Of a stretch of 7,088 nucleotides of DNA, positions 4,753 through 7,088 are shown piece by piece. The DNA comes from Nitrospirota bacterium. GTDB taxonomy: Bacteria; Nitrospirota; Nitrospiria; SBBL01; Manganitrophaceae. The translations under genes were made by a program, and so were the position numbers. The DNA is taken from the NCBI GenBank assembly GCA_023248505.1, contig JAHFEM010000093.1, positions 1 to 7,088 on the forward strand, in the 5' to 3' direction. Every line of letters starts with the position of its first letter. The first letter of the stretch is position 1. The notes beneath the pieces were generated by a model. The model was not told the origin of the DNA. It made no database searches and was given only the letters and a program-made list of their open reading frames with translations.

Positions 4753-5832
4753 ATGATGGGAAAAAAAGGAATCATCTTAATTGTGGATGATGAAGAAAAT
4801 ATCCGCGATATCCTCTTCGAGGTGCTTTCTAGCGAAGAGTATGAGTGTCATCGTGCCGAGGGGGGGGAGCGGGCGCTTTCCTTATTAAAGGAGAGGCCTT
4901 TTCATCTGGTTTTATCCGATATTCTGATGCCCGGCATGTCGGGGATCGATTTGCTGAAAGAGGCGAAGGGATCTTATCCCGATCTGTCTTTTATTATGGT
5001 CACCGCCGTCCATGCCGCTGAGACTGCCATTGAGGCGATGCGATTGGGAGCCGATAATTACTTGATCAAGCCATTTAACCTCGACGAAGTCATCCTCAGC
5101 GTTGAGAAAGCGCTTCATCGTCGAAGACTGATCATCGAGAACCGGGAATACCAGCTTCACCTTGAAAGAATGGTCGAAGAGCGAACCCACGAACTGCATG
5201 AAGCTCTGAGGAAAATTCAAGCGAGCTATCGGGCAACCCTCGAAGCGCTCGGTTCCGCGCTCGACACCCGCGATATCGGCACACACGCTCACTCAAGGCG
5301 GGTGACCCATTATGCCCTCCTATTGGGGCGCACCCTCGGCATGAGCGGGCAGGAATTGGAGATTTTAGAGCGAGGGGTCTATCTTCATGATATTGGGAAG
5401 ATTGGTATTCCCGACGATATCCTGCTCCGTCCCGGAAAGCTGACGAAACAGGAGATGGAGATCATGATGACCCATGCGGAGCTCGGGAAGCGGCTTCTCT
5501 CGAAAATCGACTTTTTAAATGAAGCATCCGAAATCGTATACAGCCATCAAGAGCGTTATGACGGCACCGGTTATCCACGAGGCCTGAAGGGAGAGGAGAT
5601 TCCATTTGGTGCGCGTGTTTTTGCGGTCGTCGATGCGCTCGATGCGATGACCTCCGATCGCCCCTATCGAAAGGCGCTTCCCTTCGAGGCGGCCCGAGCG
5701 GAAATTATACGCTCGGCAGGAATCCAGTTCGATCCTGATATTGTCCGCATCTTTATGAACATTCCCAAAGAGCAGTGGTTAAGGGCGCGGGAGCGACCTC
5801 TTCTTTATGAAAATGAGAGGGAAGTCGCCTGA
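4753..5832 (+). CDS. Response regulator with HD-GYP output domain, probable cyclic-di-GMP phosphodiesterase
   Basis: This 359-residue protein (numbered from ATG 4753) has a receiver domain and an HD-GYP domain joined by a helical, coiled-coil-like linker (about 127-165). The receiver (5-125) has the acidic pair D12-D13, phosphoacceptor D56 in LSDILMPG, T84 and K106 in IKPF. The HD-GYP domain (about 165-340) shows HSRRV (H180), H212-D213 in LHDIGKIGIPD, H241 in THAELG, H265 in SHQERYDGTGYPRG and DALDAMTSDRPYRKAL. These fit a metal-dependent hydrolase of cyclic-di-GMP switched by phosphorylation from an unidentified histidine kinase. The usual HHE triad reads HQE here. An in-frame TTG at 4744 and a second ATG at 4756 are alternative starts; GGA at 4746-4748 is the only weak RBS and is better spaced for 4756. 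Domain assignment is firm, but the exact start and activity are not. Confidence 0.92.
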   Translation: MMGKKGIILIVDDEENIRDILFEVLSSEEYECHRAEGGERALSLLKERPFHLVLSDILMPGMSGIDLLKEAKGSYPDLSFIMVTAVHAAETAIEAMRLGADNYLIKPFNLDEVILSVEKALHRRRLIIENREYQLHLERMVEERTHELHEALRKIQASYRATLEALGSALDTRDIGTHAHSRRVTHYALLLGRTLGMSGQELEILERGVYLHDIGKIGIPDDILLRPGKLTKQEMEIMMTHAELGKRLLSKIDFLNEASEIVYSHQERYDGTGYPRGLKGEEIPFGARVFAVVDALDAMTSDRPYRKALPFEAARAEIIRSAGIQFDPDIVRIFMNIPKEQWLRARERPLLYENEREVA

Positions 5833-6142
5833 ATCTCCCGCGAGACGCGATGGATGGCGGAGACCGAAATCACCGTAAGGCCTCTCCGGAGGACCGCTTC
5901 GGAAATCGGTTCACGACCGATCCAATCACGAGCTCTTCAAATCTTTTTGACATTCAGAGGCAGCTATGTTACAGTCAGCGCCGATCATGGTATCCACTGT
6001 CGTTCCTCTGGGTTAATTCAGTTTCGACATATCTCCTCACTCTTGAACTGGCCAGGAAAGGAAGTTCCACCCCCTTACTATCGCGTAGGTAAGAACGATC
6101 GATATTGGAAGGATCAAGGGTGTGAGCGAGTAAGGATTAAGG
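5833..6142. other. Intergenic region with promoter and leader, no gene recognised
   Basis: These 310 bp separate the HD-GYP gene from the GAF-PAS gene. A small hairpin (ATCGGT 5905-5910 with ACCGAT 5916-5921) lies in the first third but is not followed directly by a T-run, so no clear terminator is seen. A promoter starts at 5947, leaving a leader of about 160 nt. Two plus-strand frames (5850-6092 and 5854-6201) cross it. They resemble nothing known and one overlaps the next gene, so they are not called. Confidence 0.5.
5947..5975 (+). promoter_or_regulatory. Sigma70-type promoter for the GAF-PAS gene
   Basis: TTGACA (5947-5952) is followed after 17 nt by TACAGT (5970-5975), a perfect -35 with a -10 matching 4 of 6 bases. 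The start near 5982 would give a leader of about 160 nt. It suggests transcription separate from the HD-GYP gene, although readthrough is possible because no good terminator lies between them. Confidence 0.5.
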
Positions 6143-7088
6143 ATGTCCGAAGAACAAGCACCTGTCCCAATGGAGGAGGAAACGGGAGGCTCCTTCAGTA
6201 AATCGGCCGATGATCAGCCTCTTTTAATCGAGAACCCTGCGCCATCCTCCCCCTTTGAAAAACTCGACCCGATTTTACAAGTTATGGCGGATCATGCCGG
6301 GTTGGTCCGCGATCCACCGAAATTCTTAAATCTCCTTTTAGATCAAATTTCCAAAGTGATGGGGGCCGATGCTCTTCTCCTTTTCAGCCGAGAGGAAAAG
6401 AGGAAAGAGTGGGTGTTGCTCTCTTACCGCGGAATGCCGAAGGATTTTGGGAAAAACGGTGTGATCCCTCGCGCCTGGCAGTCACTGCCGACCATCATCC
6501 TTCAAAACGGTCCCAATCTCTTTTCTCATGAAATTTCTAAAGATCCGATCTTTGTCGGTCAGGTCATCCGTGGGATGAACATCCAAACCTTTTCCGGATC
6601 AACCCTACAATCCGGGGAGAAGGTGCTCGGATCGTTCTCGATCGGCTTCGCAAAACCCAATGCGATGACACCGAAGGATCGAGAGCTCTTCTTAACGATA
6701 GCGAAGCTGATCACCCCTTTTATCCCCCAGCAGACGATAACGACCTCGATCTCCACCGCCCCTTCGACCGATCCGGAGCACCCATTGACTGCGGGGTTGG
6801 ATCTGAATGGCCGTATCGTTTCAAGCAATCCCGAATTTGCTCGGTTCCTCGGTTACGAGAAAGAGGAACTTCATAAGATGCCGCTCTCCCGGCTCCTACC
6901 TCCGGCGGGACTCTCCGTCTTTTCCGGACAGGTCGAAGCCCTCAAGTCCGGACAAAGGAGTCCCTCTCCTTTTAAGTTAGAGATCTTCAAAAAAGGGGAC
7001 TCAAAGCGGATTCTGAGTGTCCAGCTCTCTCCCTATCTCAAAGATGGAAGAATGGCCGGCGTTGAGATCACGGCCCAGTATGCAACAG
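6143..7088 (+). CDS. GAF-PAS domain sensor protein, C-terminal part outside window
   Basis: This frame is open from ATG 6143 to the window edge, giving 315 codons and no stop. The start is supported by TAAGGA (6131-6136) 6 nt upstream. Residues 1-38 are a polar, proline- and glutamate-rich tail with no signal peptide or membrane segment, so the protein is probably cytoplasmic. Residues of about 40-195 fit a GAF domain: LDQISKVMGADALLLFSREE (66-85), a central segment ending in VLGSFSIGFAKP (161-172), and TPKDRELFLTIAKLI (176-190). A low-complexity Thr/Ser/Pro linker follows. Residues of about 215-315 fit a PAS domain with GLDLNGRIVSSNPEFARFLG (218-237) and YEKEELHKMPLSRLLP (238-253). The output domain is cut off; a histidine kinase, GGDEF/EAL or phosphatase module would all be usual. 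Being next to an HD-GYP regulator, it could be its sensor kinase, but that is inference only. Confidence 0.85.
   Translation, partial: MSEEQAPVPMEEETGGSFSKSADDQPLLIENPAPSSPFEKLDPILQVMADHAGLVRDPPKFLNLLLDQISKVMGADALLLFSREEKRKEWVLLSYRGMPKDFGKNGVIPRAWQSLPTIILQNGPNLFSHEISKDPIFVGQVIRGMNIQTFSGSTLQSGEKVLGSFSIGFAKPNAMTPKDRELFLTIAKLITPFIPQQTITTSISTAPSTDPEHPLTAGLDLNGRIVSSNPEFARFLGYEKEELHKMPLSRLLPPAGLSVFSGQVEALKSGQRSPSPFKLEIFKKGDSKRILSVQLSPYLKDGRMAGVEITAQYAT

Noticed and set aside
5905..5948. Possible terminator after the HD-GYP gene
   Set aside because: The 6-bp stem is weak and the nearest T-run is more than 20 nt downstream, so it does not fit an intrinsic terminator.
5971..6000. ACAGT/ACTGT inverted repeat near the GAF-PAS promoter
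   Set aside because: Five-bp arms 20 nt apart are expected by chance at this scale.
5854..6201. Plus-strand 115-codon ORF between the HD-GYP and GAF-PAS genes
   Set aside because: It covers the promoter, overlaps the start of the well-supported GAF-PAS frame by 59 bp and resembles no known protein.
1..7088. CRISPR array, tRNA/rRNA genes, insertion sequence ends or att sites
   Set aside because: No regularly spaced repeats, cloverleaf-like sequence, transposase-like frame or flanking direct repeats were seen.

Overview
The window looks like chromosomal DNA of a Gram-negative bacterium. Supporting signs are an SPase II-type lipoprotein signal, two exported c-type cytochromes, an HD-GYP regulator, sigma70-like promoters and moderately GC-rich coding sequence. 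The exported cytochrome pair, SUMF1-like lipoprotein and c-di-GMP-type regulation would fit Nitrospirota or a similar respiratory lineage. That taxonomic guess rests on style, not on a marker gene, and is low confidence.

The left half (positions 1-3249) is one minus-strand cluster, read right to left. It holds a SUMF1-fold lipoprotein without the catalytic cysteines of formylglycine-generating enzyme, then a 94-residue ORF whose first half resembles the N-terminus of orotidine-5'-phosphate decarboxylase (PyrF). These are followed by a PabB-type chorismate enzyme and a class IV aminotransferase/aminodeoxychorismate lyase (PabC-like) that runs off the left edge. Gaps are 12 bp, a 4-bp ATGA overlap, and a stop directly abutting a start. 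This suggests one transcript, with the last two genes making p-aminobenzoate for folate.

The centre (3250-4515) begins with a compact divergent promoter region. Two TTGACA -35 boxes face apart inside a perfect 9-bp inverted repeat. The rightward promoter drives two tandem, paralogous mono-heme cytochromes c, which end at a strong intrinsic terminator. The second cytochrome gene has a GTG start, no clear ribosome binding site, and a perfect 32-bp palindrome over its signal-peptide cleavage region.

The right part (4516-7088) is signalling. A response regulator with an HD-GYP output domain (probable c-di-GMP phosphodiesterase) has its own promoter with a dyad over the -10 box. A GAF-PAS sensor protein follows, cut by the right edge, also behind its own promoter.

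I do not see an obviously new multi-gene system. The strongest leads are the symmetric divergent operator linking the SUMF1/pab cluster to the cytochromes, the 32-bp palindrome, the PyrF-like orphan fragment, and a PabB that carries the TrpE-type PIAGT motif.
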